Of a stretch of 64,000 bases of DNA, positions 10,013 to 21,874 are shown piece after piece (position 1 is the stretch's first letter; every line of letters starts with the position of its first letter). The notes under the pieces are model-generated. The model was not told where the DNA came from and searched no databases. It saw only the letters and a program-made list of their open reading frames with translations. A program made the translations under genes and the position numbers. This DNA comes from Colwellia sp. 1_MG-2023 (lineage in GTDB: Bacteria; Pseudomonadota; Gammaproteobacteria; Enterobacterales; Alteromonadaceae), in NCBI RefSeq assembly GCF_030546755.1, contig NZ_JAUOPE010000011.1, positions 84,211 to 148,210 on the forward strand. Direction: 5' to 3'.

Positions 10013-10044
10013 AAAAGGTTAACCAATCAGCTGGTTAACCTTTT
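10013..10044. terminator. Bidirectional rho-independent terminator
   Basis: AAAAGGTTAACCA at 10013-10025 pairs perfectly with TGGTTAACCTTTT at 10032-10044, with loop ATCAGC. A/T tracts flank both sides, so it can serve both the receiver gene and the convergent M16 gene. Confidence 0.75.
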
Positions 10045-10083
10045 TATTTTAATGATTATATTTTGTTATTTGGTAATCAATCG

Positions 10084-12927
10084 TTAAATTTTATAGTCAA
10101 TCACTTCATAACCTAATGCTTCGAGTTGCGGTGCTAACGTTTTAGCATCACCGACTACAACCATGAACATATCTTCAATATTTAAATGTTTTTTCGCTAA
10201 CGCATTGATTTCATCTTTGGTAATTGATTCAACGATTTTAGCGCGCTGCTTAACAAAATCAGCTGTTAAGTCATGCTCTAAAATTTGTGCCAAAAAGCCT
10301 AATTTTGCACGTGGTGTTTCATATTTTAAGGCATCTTTTTGATTAATAGCATTACGCATAAAGCTTAATTCTTCAGCGGTAATTCCTTTGTCATGATACG
10401 CTTTTATTTCATTAACAAATTCTACGATAGATTTATCTGTAGCATCGGCACGCACTTCAGCAGAAGCGGTATAATTTCCAGAAAATTTATCGGCACTAAA
10501 GTATGAACGAGCACCGTAAGTGTACCCTTTGTCTTCACGAAGATTTAAGTTGATACGACTATTAAAAGCACCACCTAACGCAAAGTTCATTAAGTATGAT
10601 TTATAATACTCACCCGTAATATCTTGCGTCATAGAGCGCTTACCAATGCGAATAGCTGATTGTGCTGCTTCATCTTTATTGACTAAATATATTACGCCTG
10701 TTTTGGTGTCAGGTTCGGCTAACACGAGTGATAGTTTTTCTCCTTTACCTTGCCATGCACTAAAAACATCCAATGATTGTGTTAATGTTTTTTCTTGTAG
10801 ATCTGATACAACAATCAACTGGCTATCAAAAGGTTTAACCTGCTGCTGATAAAATACTTTTACATCTGATAGCGTAATATTATTGATACTTTCTTCACTA
10901 CCTTGGCTAGATACAGAGGCAATATTATCAGCTTGAAGCAATTGACGATAAGCTGTTGAAGCTAAGTAGCCAGCGTCTTTTTTGCTATTAATAATCCCTT
11001 GAATAGCATTGCTTTTATTGCGAGCAAACTCTGACTCGATAAAAGCAGGCTTTAACAATTTTTCGTTTACTAATAACAAAGTGGCGTCTAAATTTTTAGT
11101 TAACGTACTGACATTAACATTAAGATATTGACTGCCGGCTGAAATATTTATCGAGCTACCAAGTTTTTGTAAAGCATTACTCATTTCTTCAGCACTACGT
11201 TCAGTGGTTGACTCATTTAATGCACTCGCAAGTAATGAAACAACCCCGGCTTTTTCTTTATCAGAATAGTAATGACCCGCAGGTATTTTTAATAATAATG
11301 TAGTGGTTGGGGTTTCAGTGCTTTGCGTTCCTAACACTTTAATGCCATTGGCAAGAGTTTTTTGCCACATTTGGGGCACATCAACCGCTTTATTCGCACC
11401 TGATGTCGGGATGACACTACGATCAAATGTATCTTTTGCTTTACGAATAACCAGCTCTTCTGAGGATGTTTCTGATAAAACTCCTGCGCTTCTTAATGGC
11501 GGAGTAAAATTATCTTCTGCAGCAACTAAGTCGGTTTTTCCTTTTGGAATCACACTCATGATGACCCCGTGTTGCCCCTTGATGTATTGCTTAAATACAC
11601 GCATTACATCGGCTTTTGATACATTTGCATAACGAGCAATATCTTGAGCAATATAATTAGGGTTACCTTTAAATGTTTGATTGGAAGCTAACGTACTTAC
11701 CTTGCCCGCAACACTCTGTAGGCCAAAAATATAGCTTGCTTCCATGCTCGCCTTTACTTTTGTTAAATCGTCGTCTTCAACGCCACGCTCTTCAAATTCA
11801 ACCAACGTATCGCGGATCACCTTTTCAATATCAGCAAGGGTCTTTCCAGAGGCTGGATGAGGTAAAGCAAACAAGTTAAAGGTACATGCTAATTCAGCAC
11901 AAGGATGGCTCACAGAAGCTTGAACGGCTAATTGATTTTTCACTAAATTTTTATAAAACAATGAAGTTTTACCACCGCCTAAGATACTGGAAAGTACATC
12001 AAGTGGCGCTTCATCTTCATGACGAATAGAAACTGTTGGATACGACATGTATAACAATGGAAGATGAACATTGTCTTCCATTGAAATATAACGATCATCT
12101 TCTACCGTCACAGTTGGCTTTTCTGGCATGGCAACTTCAGGGCCACGTGGAATAGAGCCAAAATACTTGTTCACTAAGCTTAGTGCCTGCTGCTCATTAA
12201 TATCGCCACCAATGGTTAAGGTTGCATTATTAGGACCATACCATTTTAAGAAAAAGGCTTTTAAGTCATTAACGTTTACGCGGTTAAGGTCATCCATATA
12301 ACCAATTATCGGCCATGAATAAGGGTGACCAGCTGGATAAAGAGCTTCAGAGACACGTTCATTTAATCGGCCGTAAGGGCGGTTATCAACTCGTTGACCA
12401 CGCTCATTTTTTACGGTTTCACGCTGCACTTCAAATTTTTCTTGTGTCACAGCATCAACTAAAAAGCCCATTCTATCGGCTTCAAGCCATAACATTTTTT
12501 CAAACTGATTCGCTGGTACTGTTTGAAAATAGTTGGTTCTATCACTATTTGTCGTACCATTCATGGTACCACCGGCTTCTGTAACTAATTTAAAATGTTG
12601 TTCATCTTCAACGTTTTCAGAGCCTTGGAACATCATATGCTCAAAAAAGTGAGCAAAGCCAGATTTTCCTATCTCTTCGCGTCCTGAGCCAACATGATAT
12701 GTCATGTCAACATGAACTAATGGATCAGAATTATCCTGATGTAAAATAACTGTTAAGCCATTATCTAAGGTATATTTTTTGTAAGGAATAACCGTTTTAC
12801 CTGCCTGTGCGGTAACTTCTTCAATAAAATTAACACCTGGCGGTAATATATTTTCTTCGATAGGTGTACTTGCTTGTTCACACGCGCCTAAACAAGCAAT
12901 GACTAAAGCAATGCTCCACTTTTTCAA
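10084..12927 (-). CDS. M16 family zinc peptidase, two-repeat lipoprotein
   Basis: The 947-residue protein starts with a lipoprotein signal (IALVIACLGAC, acylated Cys16). It contains two M16 units. The N-terminal unit carries the inverted zinc motif HFFEH (in GFAHFFEHMMFQG) with the distal glutamate in ETVKNERGQ, so it should be active. The second unit (from about residue 510) has no HxxEH and serves as the non-catalytic half, as in other long M16 proteins. It is probably anchored to the outer membrane facing the periplasm and degrades peptides. It is the first of three neighbouring M16 genes in genomic order and the last transcribed, 36 bases downstream of the next one. It is likely part of the same operon. 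Confidence 0.9.
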   Translation of the reverse strand: MKKWSIALVIACLGACEQASTPIEENILPPGVNFIEEVTAQAGKTVIPYKKYTLDNGLTVILHQDNSDPLVHVDMTYHVGSGREEIGKSGFAHFFEHMMFQGSENVEDEQHFKLVTEAGGTMNGTTNSDRTNYFQTVPANQFEKMLWLEADRMGFLVDAVTQEKFEVQRETVKNERGQRVDNRPYGRLNERVSEALYPAGHPYSWPIIGYMDDLNRVNVNDLKAFFLKWYGPNNATLTIGGDINEQQALSLVNKYFGSIPRGPEVAMPEKPTVTVEDDRYISMEDNVHLPLLYMSYPTVSIRHEDEAPLDVLSSILGGGKTSLFYKNLVKNQLAVQASVSHPCAELACTFNLFALPHPASGKTLADIEKVIRDTLVEFEERGVEDDDLTKVKASMEASYIFGLQSVAGKVSTLASNQTFKGNPNYIAQDIARYANVSKADVMRVFKQYIKGQHGVIMSVIPKGKTDLVAAEDNFTPPLRSAGVLSETSSEELVIRKAKDTFDRSVIPTSGANKAVDVPQMWQKTLANGIKVLGTQSTETPTTTLLLKIPAGHYYSDKEKAGVVSLLASALNESTTERSAEEMSNALQKLGSSINISAGSQYLNVNVSTLTKNLDATLLLVNEKLLKPAFIESEFARNKSNAIQGIINSKKDAGYLASTAYRQLLQADNIASVSSQGSEESINNITLSDVKVFYQQQVKPFDSQLIVVSDLQEKTLTQSLDVFSAWQGKGEKLSLVLAEPDTKTGVIYLVNKDEAAQSAIRIGKRSMTQDITGEYYKSYLMNFALGGAFNSRINLNLREDKGYTYGARSYFSADKFSGNYTASAEVRADATDKSIVEFVNEIKAYHDKGITAEELSFMRNAINQKDALKYETPRAKLGFLAQILEHDLTADFVKQRAKIVESITKDEINALAKKHLNIEDMFMVVVGDAKTLAPQLEALGYEVIDYKI

Positions 12928-12963
12928 CAGACTTCTCCTTTGTATTTTGATTATATTTTTATG

Positions 12964-14355
12964 CTATTTAGTTTTAAAACCAATATCACTAATGTTCACT
13001 TCAATTATTTCACCATATTTATTCAGTTTATCCCGAATAGCATCAGCTTGGCCAACGACAACAAATTGAAGATTTTCTTGTGGGAAATATTGTTGAATTA
13101 ATTGTTTAGTTTTTTCAATCGTTAACGAGTCAACTTGCTGTTCAAAGGTATTGATATAGCTTTCATCAAATTGATAGCCATACATATTGACTAGTAACGA
13201 GGCAAGCTCGCTAGACGTTTCAAATTGTGGTGGAAATTGACCTTTTACGTATGCCTTTGCTGAAGTTAGGGTTTCATTATCAATGCCTTTTTCCCATAAC
13301 CTTGCGTAAGTTTTCAATGCTAAATCTATGGCTTCAATCGTGGTATCGGTTTTAGTAAAAGTTGATATAGCAAAACTGCCGTCTTGACTGTATGAACTGA
13401 ATCGACTTCTTGCACCATATGTTAAGCCAGCATTCACCCGTAATTCATCGTTTAACCATGAGGTAAAGCGAGCACCTAAAATAGTATTTATTACCGAAAT
13501 ACCAACCCGATCAGGATTGCTTTGTACTATACCTTTACCGCCAATTAAAAACGTGGACTGACGTGCATCAGGTTTATTCACCAATAATAATTTTGATGTG
13601 GTTGCCTTGGCGGCTTTAGCAACTTTAGTGCTTGTTATTTCTTGAGTGTTTTTCCAAGGCGCAAATAAAGTTGTAAGCTGCTTTTTCATTTGTTTACTGT
13701 CAAAATCACCGACAACAATCACCGCACTATTACTTGGTTGATACCATTGTTGATAGTGTTTTTTTAATTGTTCCAGTGTCAGGTTTTCAATGGATTGACT
13801 ATCTCCTTGTACAACAGAGCCATAACCCTGTTCGCCAAAAACAAGTTGGTTAAAATAGTGATTGATCACCGAACCAGGGCGTTCTTTACTTTGTTGTAAG
13901 TTTAAAATATGTCGTTGTTTTAATTTTTCAAATTCATCATTATCAAAACGAGGCGATATTACTAGGTCGCGCACAATAGGTAGAATTTTTTGCTTATCTT
14001 TACTAGCAAGTGAGGCACCAATGGTAACAAACTCTAAGTTTGCCGTACTGAAAATATCAGCACCAACAAAGTCTATCGTTTCATCCAATTCATTTTTATT
14101 TAATGATTGCGTACCTAAGGCAAGATTTCTTGCGGTAAAATAATTTAAGCCTGATTGTTGGCCATCTTCAATAGCCCCTGCTTTTATGACAACACTGATA
14201 TCAATTAACGGGACTTCTTTTTGTTCCATTAAATAGATGACTAAGCCATTGTCTAATGTAAATTTCTCATAAGTAGGTAAGGTATAATTTGCCATACTAA
14301 CGGCACTAAAAACTGTTGCACTGAGCAAGAATAAATAATTAAAGATCCGCATCAT
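12964..14355 (-). CDS. M16 family peptidase-like protein lacking the zinc motif (non-catalytic partner)
   Basis: The protein has about 463 residues and a signal peptide (FNYLFLLSATVFSAVSMA). The M16 fold is evident (FTLDNGLVIYLMEQ, later GLTYGARSRFSS). At the place where active enzymes have HxxEH it reads SGLNYFTARNLALG, so both histidines and the glutamate are gone. This is the pattern of the inactive subunit in heterodimeric M16 peptidases. The upstream gene encodes an active 446-residue M16 protein, so the pair probably forms one heterodimer. I moved the start from 14382 to the ATG at 14355 because an AGAGGA site sits five bases before it. With this start it overlaps the upstream gene by 17 bases, which suggests translational coupling. 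Confidence 0.87.
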   Translation of the reverse strand: MMRIFNYLFLLSATVFSAVSMANYTLPTYEKFTLDNGLVIYLMEQKEVPLIDISVVIKAGAIEDGQQSGLNYFTARNLALGTQSLNKNELDETIDFVGADIFSTANLEFVTIGASLASKDKQKILPIVRDLVISPRFDNDEFEKLKQRHILNLQQSKERPGSVINHYFNQLVFGEQGYGSVVQGDSQSIENLTLEQLKKHYQQWYQPSNSAVIVVGDFDSKQMKKQLTTLFAPWKNTQEITSTKVAKAAKATTSKLLLVNKPDARQSTFLIGGKGIVQSNPDRVGISVINTILGARFTSWLNDELRVNAGLTYGARSRFSSYSQDGSFAISTFTKTDTTIEAIDLALKTYARLWEKGIDNETLTSAKAYVKGQFPPQFETSSELASLLVNMYGYQFDESYINTFEQQVDSLTIEKTKQLIQQYFPQENLQFVVVGQADAIRDKLNKYGEIIEVNISDIGFKTK

Positions 14356-15679
14356 TGCTGTCCTCTTGTGAAGATAATACACCGACTGTTCTATTCGCTT
14401 TTCTCAAATATGTTTTAGCGACTCTTTGCACGTCAGCTAAAGTAACTTTGCTATATTCTTCTGGGGCAGTAAAAAGCTTTTTATAATCGCCAAAATAAAT
14501 TTCATAACTACCAATCGTATTTGCTTTACCATTTATCGTTGCCATTTGACGGTAAAAATTAACTAATTTAGTGTTTTTAACCTTTTGTAATTCTTGTTCG
14601 GTAACACCTTCTTTTATAATGCTATTTATCTCTGCAATAATACTTTTTTCTAATTGCTCAGCACCAATGTCTTTTGCTGCTATGGCATAAATATAAAACA
14701 GGTTAGGGTCAATCGACTCCGGTTGATAACTAAAAACAGAACTGGCAACTTGTTGTTCGTTAACTAAAGACTTTTGCAAGCGTGCACTATCACCTGTGGT
14801 TAAAATATCATTTAAAATCTCGAGTGCGTAAAAATCTTGATGCTGGGTTTCTGGCACATGATAAGCCATTAAAATATTCGGTGTAGTAACAGATTTCTTT
14901 TGTAAATAAACCCGTCTTTCACCTTTTTGTTCCGGCTCAATCGTATGTACTTTTCTCGGCGCTGGTTGCGCAGGGATAGGTTCAAAATATTGTTTTGCTA
15001 AGCGTTTTACTTGTTCAACCGTGACATCGCCTGATATAACAACTACGGCATTGTTAGGAGCATAATAAGTTTTATGATATTGCTTTAAATCTGTAAGGCT
15101 CCAATTATCGATATCAGATTGGTGACCAATTACTGACCAACTATAAGGATGGGCGCGAAAAGCCGCATTTTTCACTTCTACAGAAATACTGCGATAGTTG
15201 GAATTTTCAAGGCCGGTACTGCGCTCTGAAGTCACCACTCCTCGTTCACTTTCTACCATTTTTGCATCAATGGCTAAATTAGCGATTCGATCGGCCTCTA
15301 AATCAAAAATGGTTTCAATAGCAGTAACCGGGAACCAATTGGTATAAACCGTCAAATTTTCAGTTGTATAAGCATTATTACTACCGCCAGCCGCTTCCAT
15401 CGTACGGTCAAACAATTTCGGGCCATATTTTTTAGCACCGTTAAACATCATATGCTCAAAAAAATGCGATAAACCGGTAATGCCGGGATATTCATTTCTC
15501 GATCCCACTTTCCAAAATAAGTACATATTGGCGTTAGGAATAGAATGATCTTCTAACACCATAATTTTCATTCCATTGCTTAAGGTGAATGTTTTGACAT
15601 CCTCGGCTTGGGTTACTGCTTGGAGGGGTTGACTAACAAACAGCATAACCAAAGCAATAATGGTCAATAACGACTTCAT
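14339..15679 (-). CDS. M16 family zinc peptidase, catalytic subunit
   Basis: The 446-residue single-repeat M16 peptidase has a signal peptide (LLTIIALVMLFVSQPLQA). The zinc motif HFFEH is intact (LSHFFEHMMFNGAK) and the third ligand lies in ESERGVVTSERS. The C-terminal half has the usual M16 R/Y region replaced by typical linker sequence. It is the first gene of the three-gene M16 block and is translationally coupled to the motif-less partner downstream. Together they should form an active-inactive heterodimer in the periplasm that degrades peptides. The upstream 176 bases to the EamA gene are non-coding and should contain the promoter. Confidence 0.9.
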   Translation of the reverse strand: MKSLLTIIALVMLFVSQPLQAVTQAEDVKTFTLSNGMKIMVLEDHSIPNANMYLFWKVGSRNEYPGITGLSHFFEHMMFNGAKKYGPKLFDRTMEAAGGSNNAYTTENLTVYTNWFPVTAIETIFDLEADRIANLAIDAKMVESERGVVTSERSTGLENSNYRSISVEVKNAAFRAHPYSWSVIGHQSDIDNWSLTDLKQYHKTYYAPNNAVVVISGDVTVEQVKRLAKQYFEPIPAQPAPRKVHTIEPEQKGERRVYLQKKSVTTPNILMAYHVPETQHQDFYALEILNDILTTGDSARLQKSLVNEQQVASSVFSYQPESIDPNLFYIYAIAAKDIGAEQLEKSIIAEINSIIKEGVTEQELQKVKNTKLVNFYRQMATINGKANTIGSYEIYFGDYKKLFTAPEEYSKVTLADVQRVAKTYLRKANRTVGVLSSQEDSNDADL

Positions 15680-15855
15680 ATAATACTCCGTATTACTTTC
15701 ATGAAAGGTTAATTGATAAAAGTTCTTTAGACTTTCATCATGTTTTATAACAAAAATTTAACATAATTTGTTGCGAAACGTATATTTTATTCCGTTGAAA
15801 GTAATAAAATATACGTTGAAAGGCCGTTTAGCAAAGCGATCAAACCATAGACAAA

Positions 15856-16722
15856 TCACTCGTGATTGCGTAATGCCCACACATTAGTTGCTAAAACAAT
15901 AATACCGCCAATGGACATCATTAGCGAAATAGTTTCATTAAGAAGGAAATACGCAGCAATAATGCCGTAAATAGGTTCCAAACTAACTGCAATACTTGCC
16001 GTTTGTGCAGTGATTGTTTTTAATGAGTAGTTAAAGAGTGAATGAGCAAAAGCTGTAAATACAATGCCTAATAAAGCTAAAAGTACTACTTGTTCAAAAG
16101 ATACTGATTTGGCGCTTTCGAGTATAAATGGTATTAAGAGTATCGCGGCAAAACTATTTTGATAAAAAGAGATGGTCGTTGCTGAGCTGTTAACGACAAA
16201 GTTTCTATTTAATAAGGTTAATATTGCAAAAGAAAAAGCCGAGGCAATGCCCCAACAAACCCCGTTAACTATGCCGCTATTATTGATGTTTTCCGGCAAA
16301 ATAAAATATATACCTAAGATGGTCAATAACGCCTGAAAAACAGCACGAGGAGCGAGTTTTTCTTTAAAACAGATCGGTTCTAATAAACTGACAAACACAG
16401 GAAAGGTTGCAAATGTGATCAAACCTATTGCTACATTTGATACTTGAATGGCTTGAAAAAAACTCCCCCAATGAATCGCTAAAATTGCACCGGTAATCAT
16501 TAGTGCAAATAAAGTATGGACGTTTATTTTTAACGATTGCTTTTTAAACAAAATGATAAAAGCAGCCAGAGAGATCGCCGCGAAAAAAGCCCGTCCAAAG
16601 ACGATGAACATTGCTGGTAAAGTTAGCCATTTAGCAAAAAGCCCTGAAAGCGCAAACAGCAACACTGCACCGTGAATGGCTAGTAATCCATGCTTTTTCT
16701 GTTGACTAACTTTATTGTTCAA
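15856..16722 (-). CDS. EamA/DMT family transporter
   Basis: The 288-residue protein has ten predicted membrane helices arranged as two EamA repeats (about 12-140 and 155-285). This is typical of drug/metabolite transporters that export small metabolites or amino acids; the substrate cannot be told from sequence. Translation appears to begin with TTG directly after the hemB stop codon (TAATTG). An AAGGA sequence lies about 11 bases upstream inside hemB, so it is probably translated by coupling. It is the last gene of the tat-hemB block. Confidence 0.85.
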   Translation of the reverse strand: MNNKVSQQKKHGLLAIHGAVLLFALSGLFAKWLTLPAMFIVFGRAFFAAISLAAFIILFKKQSLKINVHTLFALMITGAILAIHWGSFFQAIQVSNVAIGLITFATFPVFVSLLEPICFKEKLAPRAVFQALLTILGIYFILPENINNSGIVNGVCWGIASAFSFAILTLLNRNFVVNSSATTISFYQNSFAAILLIPFILESAKSVSFEQVVLLALLGIVFTAFAHSLFNYSLKTITAQTASIAVSLEPIYGIIAAYFLLNETISLMMSIGGIIVLATNVWALRNHE

Positions 16723-19098
<2,376 letters not shown>

Positions 19099-19102
<4 letters not shown>

Positions 19103-19887
19103 TGTATTTCCCAGGCAAAAACTTGTTGAGAATTTTCAAAAGTTTTCTGCATGATTTCCGATGCAGAATATGGGGTTAATTCTGCTAATGTGGCGACCAC
19201 ATAAGGCAAATAACTTGGCTCATTTCTACTGCTTTTCGGTTTCGGACGTATGGTCCGAGGCGTAAGATAGGGCGCGTCAGTTTCAATCAGCAAACGATCA
19301 AGAGGAATATATTTCACAATATCACGTAAAGTTTGACCTCTGCGTTCATCACATAGCCAGCCAGTTATTCCTACATACATATTTACATCTAAGCATTGTT
19401 TTAATTGCGATAAGTCGCCGGTAAAACAATGGGTCACCATAGCAGGAACTTTATCAATATACGGTGATAAAATATCAAACCATGGTTGAAAGGCATCTCG
19501 TTGGTGTAAAAAAAGGGGTAAGTTGATTTCACTAGCTAACATAACTTGTTGAGCAAAAACGTGTTGTTGATTTTTAGGTGTAGAAAAATTGCGATTAAAG
19601 TCTAAACCGCATTCGCCAATCGCTTTTACATGATTATGTTCAGCCAATGATTTCAGCTGCGCAATAAAGTTATCATCAACCTGATCGGCATCATGAGGAT
19701 GAACGCCAGCAGTGCAGGCTAAATAGGGGTAATATTCTTGACAAAAAGATAAGGCTTTTTGGCTTTCAGCAACATTTGTTCCGGTTACTAAAAGTCCTTT
19801 AATATTTGCTAGTTTTGCTCGTTCAATTACGGTTGATCTGTCTTTGTCAAAGCGAGCGCTAGTTAAATTAACACCTATATCTATCAA
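19099..19887 (-). CDS. tatD: TatD family metal-dependent deoxyribonuclease
   Basis: The 262-residue protein begins MIDIGVNLTSARFDKDRS, like E. coli TatD. It carries the amidohydrolase-type metal motifs GVHPHDAD, GECGLDFNR, FLHQRDA, VTHCFTG and ETDAPYL. Enzymes of this family act as 3'-5' exonucleases and also process D-aminoacylated ends. Its place downstream of tatABC matches the E. coli order, apart from one inserted gene. It is not required for Tat export itself. Confidence 0.95.
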
Positions 19888-19897
19888 AATAAGTTCA

Positions 19898-20443
19898 CTA
19901 TTTCCTGCGTTTAACTTTAATTCTTCTGTTCTGATTCTCAGTTTTTAAATATATAACCCCTAGCATTCCTTTAGATAATTTGACACGGTCACCAGGTAAT
20001 ACTTTTAAAAAATTATCATCGGTTTGATACCACACTTGTCCATTCTTAAAAGTGACAACGAGTTTATTTTGCCTCACTCTCTTTACTGATTTAACTGTAA
20101 AAAATACTTCCTCGATACTTTCTTTGTCTTTCTTTAAGTGCTCGCCGCCGAAATCATCAACTTGTTTTTGTTTTTGTGGCTGTTGAACAACCACAGGCTT
20201 AGCTTGACTCGGACGAATGGCTACAGGAGTGGTGTGATCTTTCGGTTCTGTTACTCTTAATGAGTCTGTTGGTTTTGATGAAACGTGGCTATCTAACCAT
20301 TTAACCACATTGTCATAGCATTCTAATCTTTCTAAGCTGTCTTTATTTTCTGCACATTTTTTAAGATCAACTAAAGTATCAGCGTGAACATTAAACATAT
20401 ACACAGCAGTAATTAACAATATAACGAGTTTACTTAATTTCAT
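19898..20443 (-). CDS. Small exported protein between tatC and tatD, function unknown
   Basis: The protein has about 181 residues. I chose the ATG at 20443 because a GAGGAAG site precedes it and it opens a clean signal peptide ([19 protein letters not shown]). An ORF starting at 20518 would run much deeper into tatC. The mature N-terminus has a two-cysteine motif ([18 protein letters not shown]) seen in several uncharacterised exported proteins. A low-complexity Pro/Gln/Lys middle follows, then a compact beta-rich C-terminal domain (about 115-181: [28 protein letters not shown]) that looks SH3-like. It overlaps tatC by 14 bases. A role with Tat is possible but not shown. Confidence 0.72.
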   Translation of the reverse strand: MKLSKLVILLITAVYMFNVHADTLVDLKKCAENKDSLERLECYDNVVKWLDSHVSSKPTDSLRVTEPKDHTTPVAIRPSQAKPVVVQQPQKQKQVDDFGGEHLKKDKESIEEVFFTVKSVKRVRQNKLVVTFKNGQVWYQTDDNFLKVLPGDRVKLSKGMLGVIYLKTENQNRRIKVKRRK

Positions 20444-21197
20444 TTTCTGCTTCCTCGGAGTGTTCTTCATCATCACTCTTTTTATAATAAATCGATGAGA
20501 TAAGCACACCGACTTCAAACAACAACAACATAGGTACTGCTAATAATGTTTGTGAAATTATATCTGGTGGCGTTAATAACATGCCAATAACAAATGCTCC
20601 CACGACGACATACGGTCTTTTTAAACGTAAGCTTTGCGGTGTAGTAAAGCCTGTCCAGCATAATAAAATGATGACGATTGGAATTTCAAACGCGACACCA
20701 AAGGCAAAAAATAACTTGAGCACGAAATCAAGATAACTACTAATGTCTGTTGCAATATTCACTCCTTCTGGCGCCACCGAAGTAAAGAACGCAAAAACTA
20801 TGGGAAATACCACAAAGTAAGCAAAAGCAATACCGCCATAAAAAAGAAAGCTACTACCGAACATAAGCGGACCAACTAACCTTTTTTCATTTCGATACAA
20901 TCCTGGTGCGATAAACGACCACACTTGATACAAAATATATGGCATCGCAATAAAAATAGCTAAAACAATGGTCAATTTAAAAGGGGCAAAAAATGATGAT
21001 GCTACATCGGTTGCGATCATCTGCCCCCCTTCAGGCATCGTTGCTATTAGAGGCTTAGATACGTATTCATAAATATCATTAGCAAAATAGATCATTGAAC
21101 AAAACACGATTAAAACAGCTAATACCGCTTTAAGTAATCGAGAGCGCAATTCTAATAGATGATCAAATAATGTGTATTGCTTAGTAGATGAACTCAT
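20430..21197 (-). CDS. tatC: Twin-arginine translocase subunit TatC
   Basis: TatC recognises twin-arginine signal peptides. The 255-residue protein has the N-terminal [15 protein letters not shown] segment that precedes the first helix. It has six membrane spans and the conserved [23 protein letters not shown] and [11 protein letters not shown] regions. Its start overlaps the tatB stop by one base (TAATG), and its tail overlaps the following small gene. Confidence 0.97.
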   Translation of the reverse strand: MSSSTKQYTLFDHLLELRSRLLKAVLAVLIVFCSMIYFANDIYEYVSKPLIATMPEGGQMIATDVASSFFAPFKLTIVLAIFIAMPYILYQVWSFIAPGLYRNEKRLVGPLMFGSSFLFYGGIAFAYFVVFPIVFAFFTSVAPEGVNIATDISSYLDFVLKLFFAFGVAFEIPIVIILLCWTGFTTPQSLRLKRPYVVVGAFVIGMLLTPPDIISQTLLAVPMLLLFEVGVLISSIYYKKSDDEEHSEEAENEIK

Positions 21198-21547
21198 TAG
21201 GTATCATTTTCTTTTTTGCTTTTAGACTCAGTGCCCTTTTCAGCATCAGCGTCTTTTTTGTATGGATGATTCACGGATTCTGCTGCTTCTTGTAACGTTT
21301 TTAAAGACTCTGCAACTTCTGGAGACAAATTTTGTAAATTTGTTTCTTCTGCTTTTTTTAAATTAGCATGCAGTTCTTGAATACGCAGTTCTTCTGTTAA
21401 TTCAGTTTTAACACTATTACTAAAACTTTTTACGCCACTGATCCAGCCTCGTACCGTTCGAATTGCCACGGGCAATCGTTCTGGTCCTAAAACAAATAAA
21501 CCAATAATGGAAATTAGCAGCAATTCCCAAAAACCAATATCAAACAT
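21197..21547 (-). CDS. tatB: Sec-independent translocase subunit TatB
   Basis: The protein has 116 residues. The N-terminal membrane helix ([20 protein letters not shown]), the GPERLP hinge and a long charged amphipathic helix are typical of TatB. TatB forms the receptor complex with TatC. It follows tatA after three bases. Confidence 0.96.
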   Translation of the reverse strand: MFDIGFWELLLISIIGLFVLGPERLPVAIRTVRGWISGVKSFSNSVKTELTEELRIQELHANLKKAEETNLQNLSPEVAESLKTLQEAAESVNHPYKKDADAEKGTESKSKKENDT

Positions 21548-21550
21548 CAG

Positions 21551-21781
21551 TTAAACTTTTTCTTTATCTTTAGCGTCGGCTTCAACTTTAGCTTCTGTGT
21601 TTGAACTATCAGTTAAGGCATCATTTTTTGCTGTTGTGCTATCGTCATCCGCTACTGACTTTTTAAATCCTTTCACTGCTGAACCAAGGTCAGAGCCTAA
21701 GTTACGTAATTTTTTAGTGCCGAATAATAAAACCACTATGACTGCAATTATCACTAATTGCCAAATACTTATACCACCCAT
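21551..21781 (-). CDS. tatA: Sec-independent translocase subunit TatA
   Basis: The protein has 76 residues. The membrane helix [19 protein letters not shown] is followed by the [14 protein letters not shown] amphipathic helix and an acidic tail, as expected for the pore-forming Tat subunit. It is the first gene of the tat transcript, and its promoter must lie in the stretch overlapping the divergent gene that begins near 21875. Confidence 0.96.
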   Translation of the reverse strand: MGGISIWQLVIIAVIVVLLFGTKKLRNLGSDLGSAVKGFKKSVADDDSTTAKNDALTDSSNTEAKVEADAKDKEKV

Positions 21782-21874
21782 AAAAAAAACTCCTATAATT
21801 CAAGTGAATCCATTATAAAGTTAATTGAAAAAAAAGCACCATTTAGCCAAGTAAAATATGAGGTAAAACAAACT

